DNA of 64,000 bases from Oscillospiraceae bacterium (GTDB lineage: Bacteria > Bacillota > Clostridia > Oscillospirales > Oscillospiraceae), in NCBI GenBank assembly GCA_020025515.1, contig JAHHRZ010000001.1, positions 162,474 to 226,473 on the forward strand, given 5' to 3'. A program made the position numbers and the translations under genes. The notes beneath the pieces are model-generated. The model searched no databases and was not told where the DNA came from. It was given only the letters and a program-made list of their open reading frames with translations. Below, one piece after another: positions 9,875 to 18,425 of this stretch; within the stretch, counting starts at the first letter, position 1; each line of letters begins with the position of its first letter.

Positions 9875-9911
9875 TACGGTGCCATAGAATACACGGGTGA
9901 AAATAGAAGTT

Positions 9912-9945
9912 CCTGTCGGAAAATGTTTTCCGACAGGGCTTTTTT
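9912..9945 (+). terminator. Intrinsic terminator
   Basis: CCTGTCGGAAAA/TTTTCCGACAGG, a perfect 12-bp stem with a 2-nt centre, then GC and TTTTTT. Confidence 0.9.
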
Positions 9946-9946
9946 G

Positions 9947-9975
9947 TTGCAATTAGGAAAAAATCGTGTTAAAAT
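9947..9975 (+). promoter_or_regulatory. Promoter of the glycerophosphotransferase/YidC-sulfatase unit
   Basis: TTGCAA (9947-9952), 17-nt spacer, TAAAAT (9970-9975), directly after the preceding terminator. Confidence 0.7.
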
Positions 9976-10011
9976 CATCGTTGAATGTTTTATAAGAAGG
10001 GAAGATAAGAA

Positions 10012-11256
10012 ATGCGTTTTTACATAGACCCGGGTACCGGAAGTATGCTGTTTACCATTCTGGTGGGCGTGCTTGGTGCCGCAATCTATGCAATGAGAAA
10101 TGTTCTGGTGAAGCTTCGCTTTTTGCTCAGCGGTGGCTCCAAGGAGAAGGGCAATGCAAACGAAATCCCTTTTGCAATTTTTACGGACAGCAAGCGCTAC
10201 TGGAATGTGTTTGAGCCAATCTGTGAGGAGTTTGAACGCCGGGGGCAGACCGTGGTGTATATGACGGCTTCTCCGGACGATCCTGCCCTCAGCCGGAAGT
10301 TTGAGCATATCAAGTGCGAGTTTATTGGAGAAGGAAACAAGGCATTTGCAAAGCTCAATTTGATGAAAGCAGATGTTGTGCTTTCCAGCACACCGGGACT
10401 GGATGTGTACCAGTGGAGAAGATCCAAGGATGTAAAGTGGTATGCACACATCCCCCATGCTCCCAGTGACATCACAGCTTACCGAATGTTTGGCATCGAC
10501 TATTTTGATACGGTGTTCCTTTCCGGCCAGTATCAGGTGGAGCAGGTGAGGCAGCTGGAAAAGCTCCGGAATCTGCCGAAAAAGGAAATTGAAATCGTAG
10601 GCGTGCCCTATCTGGATGAAATGAAGAAGCGTCTGGAGTGCGCTCCGCCTCTGCCCCGGCATGAAACAACGGTGCTGCTGGCACCCTCCTGGGGCCCCAG
10701 CAGTATCTTCAACCGCTATGGTTCTGAAATGATCGAGGCCCTGCTGAAAACCGGTTATCACATTGTTGTGAGACCCCACCCCCAGTCTTATACCTCAGAA
10801 AAGGAACTGCTGGAGGGCCTCATGAAGCAGTATCCCAACAGCGATCAGCTGGAATGGAATCGGGACAACGACAATTTTGAGGTGCTGCGGCGTTCTGATA
10901 TCCTGATTTCCGACTTCTCCGGTGTTCTGTTTGACTTCTCCCTGGTGTTTGATAAGCCCATTATTTATGCGGACACCTCTTTTGATAAGGGGCCTTACGA
11001 TGCGTGCTGGCTGGAGGAGGAGATGTGGACCTTCTCGATCCTGCCTAAAATCGGTCAGCAGCTTACAAAGGACAACTTTCTTTCCATTCAGAATGTGATT
11101 GACAGCTGTATGAACGATCCCAAATACCGTGCGGGCAGAGAGCAGGCGAGAAAAGAAACCTGGGAGCATATGGGGCAGTCGGCATCCCGAACGGTGGATT
11201 ACCTAATGAAAAAATATCAGGAGCTTACCTCTGAGGCATCCAAAGAGAACGTTTAA
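10012..11256 (+). CDS. CDP-glycerol glycerophosphotransferase family protein (TagB/TagF-like)
   Basis: 414 residues. An N-terminal hydrophobic stretch (about 8-25) suggests membrane association. The rest is GT-B-like with the family motifs IPHAPSD, VVRPHPQSY and SDFSGVLFDFSLVFDKPIIY; the paired His residues in the first two are typical of the catalytic site in the teichoic-acid polymerase family. It would move glycerol-phosphate from CDP-glycerol onto a lipid-linked or surface glycan. It is shorter than TagF polymerases, closer to priming enzymes. RBS GAAGGGA precedes ATG 10012, and the next gene starts 11 nt downstream, so the two are probably co-transcribed. Acceptor unknown. Confidence 0.85.
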   Translation: MRFYIDPGTGSMLFTILVGVLGAAIYAMRNVLVKLRFLLSGGSKEKGNANEIPFAIFTDSKRYWNVFEPICEEFERRGQTVVYMTASPDDPALSRKFEHIKCEFIGEGNKAFAKLNLMKADVVLSSTPGLDVYQWRRSKDVKWYAHIPHAPSDITAYRMFGIDYFDTVFLSGQYQVEQVRQLEKLRNLPKKEIEIVGVPYLDEMKKRLECAPPLPRHETTVLLAPSWGPSSIFNRYGSEMIEALLKTGYHIVVRPHPQSYTSEKELLEGLMKQYPNSDQLEWNRDNDNFEVLRRSDILISDFSGVLFDFSLVFDKPIIYADTSFDKGPYDACWLEEEMWTFSILPKIGQQLTKDNFLSIQNVIDSCMNDPKYRAGREQARKETWEHMGQSASRTVDYLMKKYQELTSEASKENV

Positions 11257-11267
11257 AGGAGAATGAA

Positions 11268-14003
11268 ATGTCCATATTAACTGCGCTATATCATCTGCTG
11301 ATTGGGCCTTTGGAGCTGCTGTTTGAGGTGATCTTTTCTCTTGCCAACCGTGTGATCGACAACCCCGGTCTGGCGATCATCTTCCTGAGCCTGGCTGTGA
11401 ATTTCCTGGTTCTTCCTCTGTATAAGCGGGCAGATGCCATGCAGGAGGAGGCCCGGGAAACCGAAGCCAAGCTCAATCACTGGGTCACCCACATCAAGAA
11501 GAATTTCAAGGGCGACGAGCGGTTCATGATGCTGCAAACCTACTACCGTCAGAACAACTACAAGCCAACGGATGCCCTGAAAGGCTCCATGTCACTTTTG
11601 CTGGAAGTGCCCTTCTTTATGGCGGCCTACAATTTTCTCTCCCGGCTGCAGCTGCTGCAGGGGGTATCCTTCGGGCCTATCAAGGATCTGGGTGCGCCGG
11701 ATTCCATGCTGGCCATTGCAGGCGTCACCATTCACATCCTGCCCATCCTGATGACGGCAATCAATCTGATTTCCGGCGTCATCTATACCAAGGGCTTTCC
11801 TATGAAAAGCAAAATCCAGCTGTACGGCATGGCACTGATTTTCCTGGTGCTGCTGTATGAATCTCCCGCCGGTCTGGTGTTCTACTGGACCCTCAACAAC
11901 CTGTTCTCTTTGGTGAAGAATGTGTTCTACAAGCTGAAGAACCCCAAGTTCGTGCTGGGAATCCTGTCCAGTGCGGTGGGAGCAGGGTTGCTGGCAGGGG
12001 TGCTGTTTTGGTTCCCCATGCCCACGGTGCACCGTCAAGCGGCGGTCATCATCCTGGCTGTTTTGCTTCAGCTTCCTCTGGCGGCCTATTTTTTGGGAAA
12101 GAAGAGACAGAAAAAGACGGTCACCATTTCCAAGGGCCATTCATTTGCCTTTTATGCAGGCTGCGTGTTCACCACCATTGTGACGGGCCTTCTGATTCCT
12201 TCCGCGGTTATCAAGGCCTCCCCGGAAGAGTTTATCAGCACCGTGACCATGAGCAGTCCTTTGCTGTATGTGCTCAACGCCCTTTTACTGGCGGCAGGTA
12301 CCTTCGTTGTCTGGTTCGGTATTTTCTACATGCTGGCCAGCCCCGCTGGAAAAAAGACCATGGGGCTGGGAATGTGGCTCCTGTCCGGCATAGCCGTCGT
12401 CAACTATATGTTCTTCGGAACGGATTACGGCAATCTGTCGCCCACCCTCAAGTATGATATTACTCCGGCGTTTGGAGGCAAGGCCCAGCTGCTGAACCTG
12501 CTGATTCTTATGGCTGTGATTGGGGTTCTGTATCTCATCTGGAAAAAGAAGTTTGAATTGGTAAAAGTGGTGTACCTTGCGGCGGGCATCGCCATGCTGG
12601 GAATGTCTGTCGTCAATGTGCAGGCAATCCATTCCGTGTCTGCGGAAACCACCCGGAATCTGGAGACTTCTGAGCAGGAGCAGGCCACAATTCCTCTGAG
12701 CAAAACCGGAAAAAATGTGGTGGTCTTTATGATGGACCGGGCCATTGGCGGACACATCCCCTATATCTTCAATGAAAAGCCGGAGCTTAAGGAGCAGTTT
12801 GCAGGATTTACCTACTATCCCAATACCATTTCCTTTGGCATTACAACCAATTTCGGCCTCCCTGCGGTATTCGGCGGATATGAATATACCCCGGAGGAAA
12901 TGAACAAGCGTGACGATATGCTTCTGGCGGACAAGCACAATGAGGCGCTGCGGGTCATGCCGGTATTGTTCGATGAGCATGATTATAAAGTCACCGTGTG
13001 CGACCCTGCCTATGCGGGGTATCGCTGGATTCCGGATCTGTCCATTTATGATGACCACCCGGATATCAATGCCTATATCACCCTGGGCAAGTTTGACCAC
13101 AACGAAGTGGAGACGGCAAAGCAAATCCAGACGATGCTGAATCGGAACTTCTTCTGCTACAGCCTGTTCCGAATTGCCCCGGTGAGTGCGCAGCCGATTT
13201 TGTATCAGGATGGTCTGTACAATGAGCCGGATGTGCATGTGCAGGAGTCCGGTACGGTGCAGGTGGCTCACAGCACCTCCAGAGCCAGCGGAATCAACGG
13301 CGCATTTATGAAAGCCTATGAGGTCCTGCGGAATCTGCCTGCCATTACGGAAATCACCTCGGAGGAAGAAAACACCTTCTTGATTATGTGTAATGACACC
13401 ACCCATGAGCCCATGCTGCTGCAAGAGCCTCAGTATGAGCCTGCGGCAAGGATAGATAATACGGAGTATGATGCCGCCCATGCAGACCGCTTTGTGCTGG
13501 ATGGCAGACAGCTGAAAATGGAAAATGAAAATCAGGTGACCCACTATCATGCCAATATGGCGGCAATGATTCAACTGGGAAACTGGCTGGACTATCTCCG
13601 TGAAAATGGGGTGTATGACAACACCAGGATCATCATTGTCTCTGACCATGGCAGAGGCCTGGGGCAGTTTGACGATATGGTATATGATTCTGTGGACCTG
13701 ATGCTTCTCAATCCTCTGCTGATGGTCAAGGACTTCAACAGCCGGGAGTTCACCACGGACCGTACCTTCATGACCAACGGCGATGTCCCCACCCTGGCAA
13801 CCCATGGGCTGATTGAAAATCCTCTCAATCCCTTTACAGGAAATCCCATCAATAGTGATGCCAAAACGGCACAAGAGCAGCACATCCTTTTCTCGGAGGA
13901 GTACGACATCACGGTGAACAATGGCACCACCTTCCTGCCCGGCCAGTGGTATTCCGTGCATGATAACATCTTCGACATGGAAAACTGGAACCGGATGGAG
14001 TAA
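11268..14003 (+). CDS. Fusion of YidC/Oxa1-like insertase and sulfatase-type (alkaline phosphatase superfamily) domain
   Basis: 911 residues. Residues 1 to about 225 match YidC/Oxa1/60K: NPGLAIIFLSLAVNFLVLPLY, a charged hairpin, and ESPAGLVFYWTLNNLFSLVKN. More transmembrane segments follow (about 230-460). From about 480 a soluble domain begins with VVVFMMDRA (metal-binding Asp near 488), continues with FGITTNFGLP (Thr526/527, possible nucleophile) and has RIIIVSDHGRG near 790 (Asp-His metal ligands). That arrangement is seen in LtaS-like phosphoglycerol transferases and sulfatases. With the neighbouring CDP-glycerol transferase it probably adds or removes phosphoglycerol-type groups outside the cell. 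RBS AAAGGAG precedes ATG 11268. Whether the YidC part inserts proteins or only serves as an anchor or flippase-like module is open. Confidence 0.82.
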   Translation: MSILTALYHLLIGPLELLFEVIFSLANRVIDNPGLAIIFLSLAVNFLVLPLYKRADAMQEEARETEAKLNHWVTHIKKNFKGDERFMMLQTYYRQNNYKPTDALKGSMSLLLEVPFFMAAYNFLSRLQLLQGVSFGPIKDLGAPDSMLAIAGVTIHILPILMTAINLISGVIYTKGFPMKSKIQLYGMALIFLVLLYESPAGLVFYWTLNNLFSLVKNVFYKLKNPKFVLGILSSAVGAGLLAGVLFWFPMPTVHRQAAVIILAVLLQLPLAAYFLGKKRQKKTVTISKGHSFAFYAGCVFTTIVTGLLIPSAVIKASPEEFISTVTMSSPLLYVLNALLLAAGTFVVWFGIFYMLASPAGKKTMGLGMWLLSGIAVVNYMFFGTDYGNLSPTLKYDITPAFGGKAQLLNLLILMAVIGVLYLIWKKKFELVKVVYLAAGIAMLGMSVVNVQAIHSVSAETTRNLETSEQEQATIPLSKTGKNVVVFMMDRAIGGHIPYIFNEKPELKEQFAGFTYYPNTISFGITTNFGLPAVFGGYEYTPEEMNKRDDMLLADKHNEALRVMPVLFDEHDYKVTVCDPAYAGYRWIPDLSIYDDHPDINAYITLGKFDHNEVETAKQIQTMLNRNFFCYSLFRIAPVSAQPILYQDGLYNEPDVHVQESGTVQVAHSTSRASGINGAFMKAYEVLRNLPAITEITSEEENTFLIMCNDTTHEPMLLQEPQYEPAARIDNTEYDAAHADRFVLDGRQLKMENENQVTHYHANMAAMIQLGNWLDYLRENGVYDNTRIIIVSDHGRGLGQFDDMVYDSVDLMLLNPLLMVKDFNSREFTTDRTFMTNGDVPTLATHGLIENPLNPFTGNPINSDAKTAQEQHILFSEEYDITVNNGTTFLPGQWYSVHDNIFDMENWNRME

Positions 14004-14025
14004 GCCGGGCATCTGGCCACCATTC

Positions 14026-14077
14026 AAAATCCCCTCGAATCCGAAAGCCGGAATGGCTCAGATCCGGGGGGATTTTT
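14026..14077 (+). terminator. Probable intrinsic terminator
   Basis: AAAATCCCC pairs with GGGGATTTT across a structured loop; a T run closes the 3' arm. Confidence 0.65.
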
Positions 14078-14113
14078 GGAAATGGGGCCAAAAGCGAAAA
14101 AGACTTCCCTTGA

Positions 14114-14142
14114 TTGACATAGTAGGTTGACGGTGATATGAT
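14114..14142 (+). promoter_or_regulatory. Promoter of the GNAT gene
   Basis: TTGACA (14114-14119), 17-nt spacer, TATGAT (14137-14142). Confidence 0.8.
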
Positions 14143-14155
14143 AGCCGCAAGTGGG

Positions 14156-14179
14156 CCCATGGGAGAAAGGTCCCATGGG
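14156..14179 (+). other. Leader hairpin
   Basis: CCCATGGGA and TCCCATGGG form a perfect 9-bp stem with a 6-nt loop just after the promoter; GTCC...GGAC can extend structure downstream. No T run, so not a terminator; it could stabilise mRNA or act in regulation. I recognise no known riboswitch here. Confidence 0.4.
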
Positions 14180-14238
14180 ATGTCCTGCGGGCGGACATTG
14201 TCCTTTGATGGAGCTGATTCTGATTGGAGGGGTCATGG

Positions 14239-15108
14239 ATGTTAAGGAAAATAGAAGCATCTGAGTTTGAGGAAATCGTGCAATTCACATACGGACTGTC
14301 TCAGGATTTGTCGAAAACCAGTTTCCCGGTCTATACGGATGGCGTCAAGACCAAAGAGGATTTCATCGCCAGAAGCCGGGAAGGCCTGGAAAAAGAGAAT
14401 GAAGAGATTTTGTTGTTCGTGCGGGAAGGTGAGGCAGAGGGCTGGGTCCACTATTTTACCATCCCTTCGGCAAAGTATATTGTGATGTGCAATATGTCCG
14501 TTGCCAGGGACTATGGCCAGGCATTTGGGGAGCTTCTGGACTACTGGAAGCAGGCATACCCCGGATATCTGTGGAGTATCTATTTCCCGGAGGAGAACCG
14601 GGACATTGCGGCCTTTATGAAAGAACACCGGTATGCGGAAAAGTCAAAAGAGATTGTGGATGTGCTGGTGTTTGGAGCGTATGAGGAAAAGGAAGCGTCG
14701 GGCCGTGTGGTGGAGATCGGGCAGCACAATTTTTCCGCATTCCGACAGATCCATGAGCAGTACGAGCAGGGGATGTACTGGACCAGCGACCGCATAGAAA
14801 ACGCTCTGAATGACTGGGCCATTTATGCCTGCACCGAAAACGACAAAGTTTTGGGGGCCTTGTATTATAACGGAAAGGGCAGCAAAAACCTTGAGATTTT
14901 TGGTATCGATGTGCTGCCGGGGCCTGACAGAGATCGGATCGTTGAGGAGCTGCTGATTTCGGCCCTCAATGAGGCAAAACACAGAGGCGCAGACAGCATG
15001 TACTTTTTCAATGATGAAACCACCCATGACATTGCAAAGAAAGTGGGATTTCGGCAGGTTACCACAGCCCACTATTATGAAGAGCGCCTCCAGAGCGAAC
15101 CCGTATAA
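14239..15108 (+). CDS. GNAT-family N-acetyltransferase, probably two GNAT-like halves
   Basis: 289 residues from ATG 14239, with GGAGGGG 6 nt upstream. The C-terminal half (about 150-289) carries a GNAT pattern: DWAIYACTENDKVLGALYY (strand with bulge), LEIFGIDVLPGPDRDRIVEELL (acyl-CoA-binding loop region) and AKKVGFRQV near the end. The N-terminal half shows a looser repeat of the same layout (WVHYFTIPSAKYIVMCNMSV, FMKEHRYAEKSKEI). It should acetylate a small molecule or protein amine; substrate not predictable. It has its own promoter and lies directly upstream of an antibiotic-protection gene, but that gene has a separate promoter, so joint function is not implied. Confidence 0.75.
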   Translation: MLRKIEASEFEEIVQFTYGLSQDLSKTSFPVYTDGVKTKEDFIARSREGLEKENEEILLFVREGEAEGWVHYFTIPSAKYIVMCNMSVARDYGQAFGELLDYWKQAYPGYLWSIYFPEENRDIAAFMKEHRYAEKSKEIVDVLVFGAYEEKEASGRVVEIGQHNFSAFRQIHEQYEQGMYWTSDRIENALNDWAIYACTENDKVLGALYYNGKGSKNLEIFGIDVLPGPDRDRIVEELLISALNEAKHRGADSMYFFNDETTHDIAKKVGFRQVTTAHYYEERLQSEPV

Positions 15109-15142
15109 GGGAAGCGGGACTCGACAGGCCCAAAAATCGCTG

Positions 15143-15172
15143 TTGACAAAGGCTTCTTTCCGGTGGTATACT
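15143..15172 (+). promoter_or_regulatory. Promoter of the ABC-F gene leader
   Basis: TTGACA (15143-15148), 18-nt spacer, TATACT (15167-15172). Transcription would begin near 15180, giving a leader of about 240 nt. Confidence 0.85.
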
Positions 15173-15202
15173 AAAGAAAATGAAAAGATTGGAGCTGAGA
15201 GA

Positions 15203-15223
15203 ATGAATTCTACTTCTTGCTAA
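15203..15223 (+). CDS. Putative leader peptide (6 residues) of the ABC-F attenuator
   Basis: ATG 15203 followed by five codons and TAA encodes MNSTSC. GGAGCTGAGAG precedes it at RBS distance. Its place, between a strong promoter and a chain of hairpins ending in an intrinsic terminator, is what ribosome-mediated attenuation of antibiotic-resistance ABC-F genes requires: an inhibited ribosome stalls on the short ORF and changes downstream folding. Translation is inferred, not shown. Confidence 0.6.
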   Translation: MNSTSC

Positions 15224-15250
15224 CAACTTGGGCGGATGCAGCCGAAAAAA

Positions 15251-15351
15251 AGCGACGGATTTCGTCGCTGGCTTTGCCATGCCCATTTGCAGGAAGGTAT
15301 TCATTCTTTTGGCTGTGACAGTGTATCCATACCCAAATTGGGGGGAGTATG
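15251..15351 (+). other. Leader hairpins between leader peptide and terminator
   Basis: AGCGACG/CGTCGCT (15251-15269) and CATACCC...GGGGAGTATG (about 15329-15351) can each form stems. TTGGCTGT occurs at 15309-15316 and again at 15361-15368; the first copy can compete with the second for the CAGCCAA arm of the terminator, giving a simple anti-terminator switch. Confidence 0.5.
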
Positions 15352-15360
15352 CCCTGTTGA

Positions 15361-15397
15361 TTGGCTGTAAGAATTGCTTTCTTGCAGCCAATTTTTT
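15361..15397 (+). terminator. Attenuator terminator upstream of the ABC-F gene
   Basis: TTGGCTGTAAGAA pairs with TTCTTGCAGCCAA (one G-T pair), followed by TTTTTT. It lies 20 nt before the ABC-F start codon, so it must be bypassed for expression. Confidence 0.85.
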
Positions 15398-15416
15398 GTA
15401 ATTTGGAGGGCAAACC

Positions 15417-16895
15417 ATGTCACTGATTCAAGTATCCCATTTAACCTTTGCCTATGACGGCAGCTATGAACCTATTTTTGAAGATGTGAGCTTTCAGCTG
15501 GATACCAACTGGAAGCTGGGCTTTACCGGCCGGAATGGCCGGGGAAAAACGACTTTTCTGAACCTGCTCCTGGGGAAGTACGAATACCGGGGGCACATAG
15601 GGGCATCTGTGGAATTCTCCTATTTTCCTTATCAGGTAAAAGATAGGGGCCTCCCGGCCATAGATGTGGTAGAGGAAATCTACCCGGAATATCAGTACTG
15701 GCAGCTTCAGCGGGAAATGAATGCCTTACAGATCAGCGAGGAGATTTTGTACCGTCCTTTTGAGACCCTGTCCAACGGCGAGCAGACCAAGCTCATGCTG
15801 GCGGTTCTGTTTTTGAAGGAGAATCACTTCCTGCTCATTGACGAGCCTACCAACCATCTGGATCTCCGGGGGCGTGAGATCGTCAGCCGGTATCTGAACA
15901 GTAAGCGGGGATTCATTCTGGTATCCCATGACCGGGCATTTCTGGACGGCTGTGTGGACCATATTCTATCCATCAACAGAACCAACATTGAGGTGCAGCG
16001 GGGAACCTTTTCCAGCTGGTACGAAAACAAATGCCGCCGGGATGCCTTTGAGCAGGCGGAAAACGAGAAGCTGAAAAAGGAAATTCATCGGTTGGAGGAG
16101 AGTGCCCGCCAGAAGGCCCAGTGGGCCGATACGGCAGAGAGAAACAAGCTGGGAGCGTCTTCCGATCAGCTGCCCAATTACCGGGCCTATCAGGGGGCGA
16201 AGGCCCAGAGAACCATGGCCAGATCCAAGGCCATTGGGCAGCGGCGGCAGAATGCGGTGGAAGAAAAATCCAAGCTGCTGAAAAACATTGAGCGCAGTGA
16301 GGTGCTGAAAATTTTTCAGACCCCCTTTCACAGCAGGCATCTGGTGCACCTGAAGGATGTGTCCATTTCCTATGGGGAAAGTCCGGTCTGTCAGGGGATT
16401 GACTTTGCCATCGAGCAGGGGGACCGCATTGCCCTGCAGGGAGCCAATGGCAGCGGAAAGTCCAGTATTATCCGGATGATCTGCGGCGAACCGGTGCCCC
16501 ATACCGGGGAAGTATCTGTGGCCAATCATTTACAGATCTCCTATGTCTGTCAGGACACCTCCATGCTGAAGGGCCGATTCTCCGCATTTGCCCGGGACAG
16601 CGGCATCGAGCAAAGCCTGCTGCTTGCCATACTGGCGAAGCTGGATGTATCCAAGAGCCAGCTGGAAAAGGACCTGTCTCTGCTCAGCGCCGGGCAGAAG
16701 AAAAAAGTTCTGCTGGCAAAATCCATCTGCCAGCCGGCCAATCTGCATATCTGGGATGAGCCCATGAACTATATTGATGTGATTTCACGGATTCAGGTGG
16801 AAGAACTGCTGCTCCAATATCAGCCCACCATTTTGTTCGTGGAGCATGACAAGGCGTTTTGTGAACATATCGCCACAAAGTGCATCCGTCTGTAA
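15417..16895 (+). CDS. Lsa-family ABC-F ribosomal protection protein
   Basis: 492 residues with two ABC ATPase domains in one chain and no membrane segments. Domain 1: Walker A GRNGRGKTT (about 38-46), signature LSNGEQTK, Walker B LLIDEPTNHLD. Then a charged interdomain linker (about 210-290) rich in Lys/Arg/Glu. Domain 2: GANGSGKSS, LSAGQKKK, Walker B LHIWDEPMNYID. The opening (AYDGSYEPIFEDVSFQLDTNWKLGFTGRNGRGKTT in pattern) and the linker closely follow Lsa proteins, which act on stalled ribosomes to displace lincosamides, streptogramin A and pleuromutilins. Domain 2 has Met in place of the usual Thr after DEP. GGAGGG stands 6 nt before ATG 15417. The attenuator leader supports antibiotic-inducible expression. 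Actual resistance range is inferred. Confidence 0.88.
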   Translation: MSLIQVSHLTFAYDGSYEPIFEDVSFQLDTNWKLGFTGRNGRGKTTFLNLLLGKYEYRGHIGASVEFSYFPYQVKDRGLPAIDVVEEIYPEYQYWQLQREMNALQISEEILYRPFETLSNGEQTKLMLAVLFLKENHFLLIDEPTNHLDLRGREIVSRYLNSKRGFILVSHDRAFLDGCVDHILSINRTNIEVQRGTFSSWYENKCRRDAFEQAENEKLKKEIHRLEESARQKAQWADTAERNKLGASSDQLPNYRAYQGAKAQRTMARSKAIGQRRQNAVEEKSKLLKNIERSEVLKIFQTPFHSRHLVHLKDVSISYGESPVCQGIDFAIEQGDRIALQGANGSGKSSIIRMICGEPVPHTGEVSVANHLQISYVCQDTSMLKGRFSAFARDSGIEQSLLLAILAKLDVSKSQLEKDLSLLSAGQKKKVLLAKSICQPANLHIWDEPMNYIDVISRIQVEELLLQYQPTILFVEHDKAFCEHIATKCIRL

Positions 16896-16968
16896 AGAAC
16901 CGGCTGCCGCAAAAGCGGGCCGTTCCCACCGAAAACAAGCTTGAGGAAAAGGCTTTTCCTTAAAAACT

Positions 16969-17005
16969 GTCCCGGGATCTTCTGAATGGCAGAAGATTCC
17001 GGGAC
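16969..17005. repeat. Perfect inverted repeat between convergent genes
   Basis: GTCCCGGGATCTTCT and AGAAGATTCCGGGAC (15 bp, one G-T) with a 7-nt loop, in the 239-nt gap between convergent genes. There is no T run on either side; it may still stop or stabilise both transcripts. Nothing else is visible in 16896-17134. Confidence 0.55.
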
Positions 17006-17134
17006 GGATTCAGATGGGGGAGGGGATCAGTCTGTCTGCCGCAGCAGCCCCTCAATGAGCTGAACGGTTTTTTCTCTGCAATCTGGATGCTTCAGCCGGT
17101 TTGTTTCTGCGAGTTGGAAAACAAAGTTTATAAT

Positions 17135-18163
17135 TTATATGAAAGTCATGTGCTTCATTGAACATAATATATCATGCATTTTTGTGAGTTGCTCAATATA
17201 GTTGTTTTCGTTATACCGTACATATCCAACGGTCATCCATCTGCCAAAAGCAAACCGTCTTTTCTCAAACTCAGACCCAAGGTGATTGTGTAAAAAATAA
17301 TAAAGTTTCCATCTTATTTCCCTGATTTTATCCGGGTTTGGATTCATTTTGGAGTCAATGGAGTATTTTACAGCAATAATATCATCTTCAATCTGTAAAT
17401 AGATATTTTTAGCAAGCGACCGATCAAGCCCCATACGATCCAGTTCATCGGATGTAAAAATATCCACCCACCATAAACCCATAAATCCACCTGCACGATT
17501 GGCCACATATCCCCAATGATTGCTTTTTCCCTTTAAATAAGTTTTTGCTAAATGGGAAAAGAAGCCAATATATGATCTTCTGGTCCATTGCGTAATTGGA
17601 AGATACCGAAAAGAGTTAATTTGACAATCAATCCATTGGAGATATTCTAAATAATCTCCAAAAATCGGATTTTGGATACGATTTTTATAAGGACGGAAAA
17701 TTTTCAGCAAAATTTCTCTTGTAAACTCATAATCCACATTTTCTTCGGGTTTTGGTTGCTCTTCAATTTTGTAATACACACATAAGATGTCCGATTTTGG
17801 AATTCTTTCATCTACCAATGCCTGTTTATATCGGTTCACTTGGTCGTCGTGGGAATTTGTAAATGTCTTGTCTTCTATAATGATATAATGATTTTTAAGC
17901 TGTACCAAAATATCGATGTTCTTATATTGTCTGTAAATCTTGACAATTCTGTCGTCTTCGTGCCAAACCAAATTTCTTGCGGAAAGAATATGGTTTATGA
18001 ATGCAATCGCACAGTTGCGCAGTTGCAGGTCAGCGTCCCAGCCCTCTTCCGTAGCATGAGACAAGAGCCAACATATGAAAGCATCCTGTGACAATTCGCT
18101 GGTAGCATACTTGAAAATGTTATTGACTTTTAAGTCGGAATCTATAAATTTCTCCTGTTCCAT
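17135..18163 (-). CDS. PD-(D/E)XK nuclease superfamily protein
   Basis: 342 residues; ATG 18163 is chosen because GGAGG sits 8 nt upstream, while the in-frame GTG 18178 overlaps that RBS. The core NIDILVQLKNHYIIIEDKT provides the D...ExK catalytic pattern of the restriction-endonuclease fold (PDDEXK_4-like), preceded by a conserved Trp-rich N-terminus (DAFICWLLSHA). The C-terminal half is alpha/beta with no motif I recognise. This family is found in orphan defence genes and mobile regions; no methyltransferase, specificity subunit or helicase is nearby. The gene is visibly more AT-rich than its neighbours, suggesting transfer. Biological role unknown. Confidence 0.75.
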   Translation of the reverse strand: MEQEKFIDSDLKVNNIFKYATSELSQDAFICWLLSHATEEGWDADLQLRNCAIAFINHILSARNLVWHEDDRIVKIYRQYKNIDILVQLKNHYIIIEDKTFTNSHDDQVNRYKQALVDERIPKSDILCVYYKIEEQPKPEENVDYEFTREILLKIFRPYKNRIQNPIFGDYLEYLQWIDCQINSFRYLPITQWTRRSYIGFFSHLAKTYLKGKSNHWGYVANRAGGFMGLWWVDIFTSDELDRMGLDRSLAKNIYLQIEDDIIAVKYSIDSKMNPNPDKIREIRWKLYYFLHNHLGSEFEKRRFAFGRWMTVGYVRYNENNYIEQLTKMHDILCSMKHMTFI

Positions 18164-18247
18164 ATGATTTTCCTCCACTTTTTATCGAACCGAAATGTGC
18201 CTGCCTTCTTCTAGGGGGGAAAGGGCAAAGGCACCAAAGCTTTTATT

Positions 18248-18275
18248 AGTATATCATGAATCTACTGCATTTCAA
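18248..18275 (-). promoter_or_regulatory. Promoter of the PD-(D/E)XK gene
   Basis: Minus strand TTGAAA (18275-18270), 16-nt spacer, TATACT (18253-18248). Confidence 0.65.
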
Positions 18276-18361
18276 GAGGGGCCGTCCGGGGACTTTGGGC
18301 ATACTGTGGGGAATGAACAATTTATGCCAGAAAATTGCTACATGATATTTCAGATACTGTG

Positions 18362-18390
18362 TTGATAAATGAAAGAAAATGTAGTACCAT
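18362..18390 (+). promoter_or_regulatory. Promoter of the GH129-like gene
   Basis: TTGATA (18362-18367), 17-nt spacer, TACCAT (18385-18390). Confidence 0.6.
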
Positions 18391-18425
18391 AACATTCAGA
18401 GTTGAATACATAAGGAGTGCTTTCT

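Noticed and set aside
14143..14238. T-box or other known riboswitch before the GNAT gene
   Set aside because: Only a simple hairpin; no T-box antiterminator motif or other core found.
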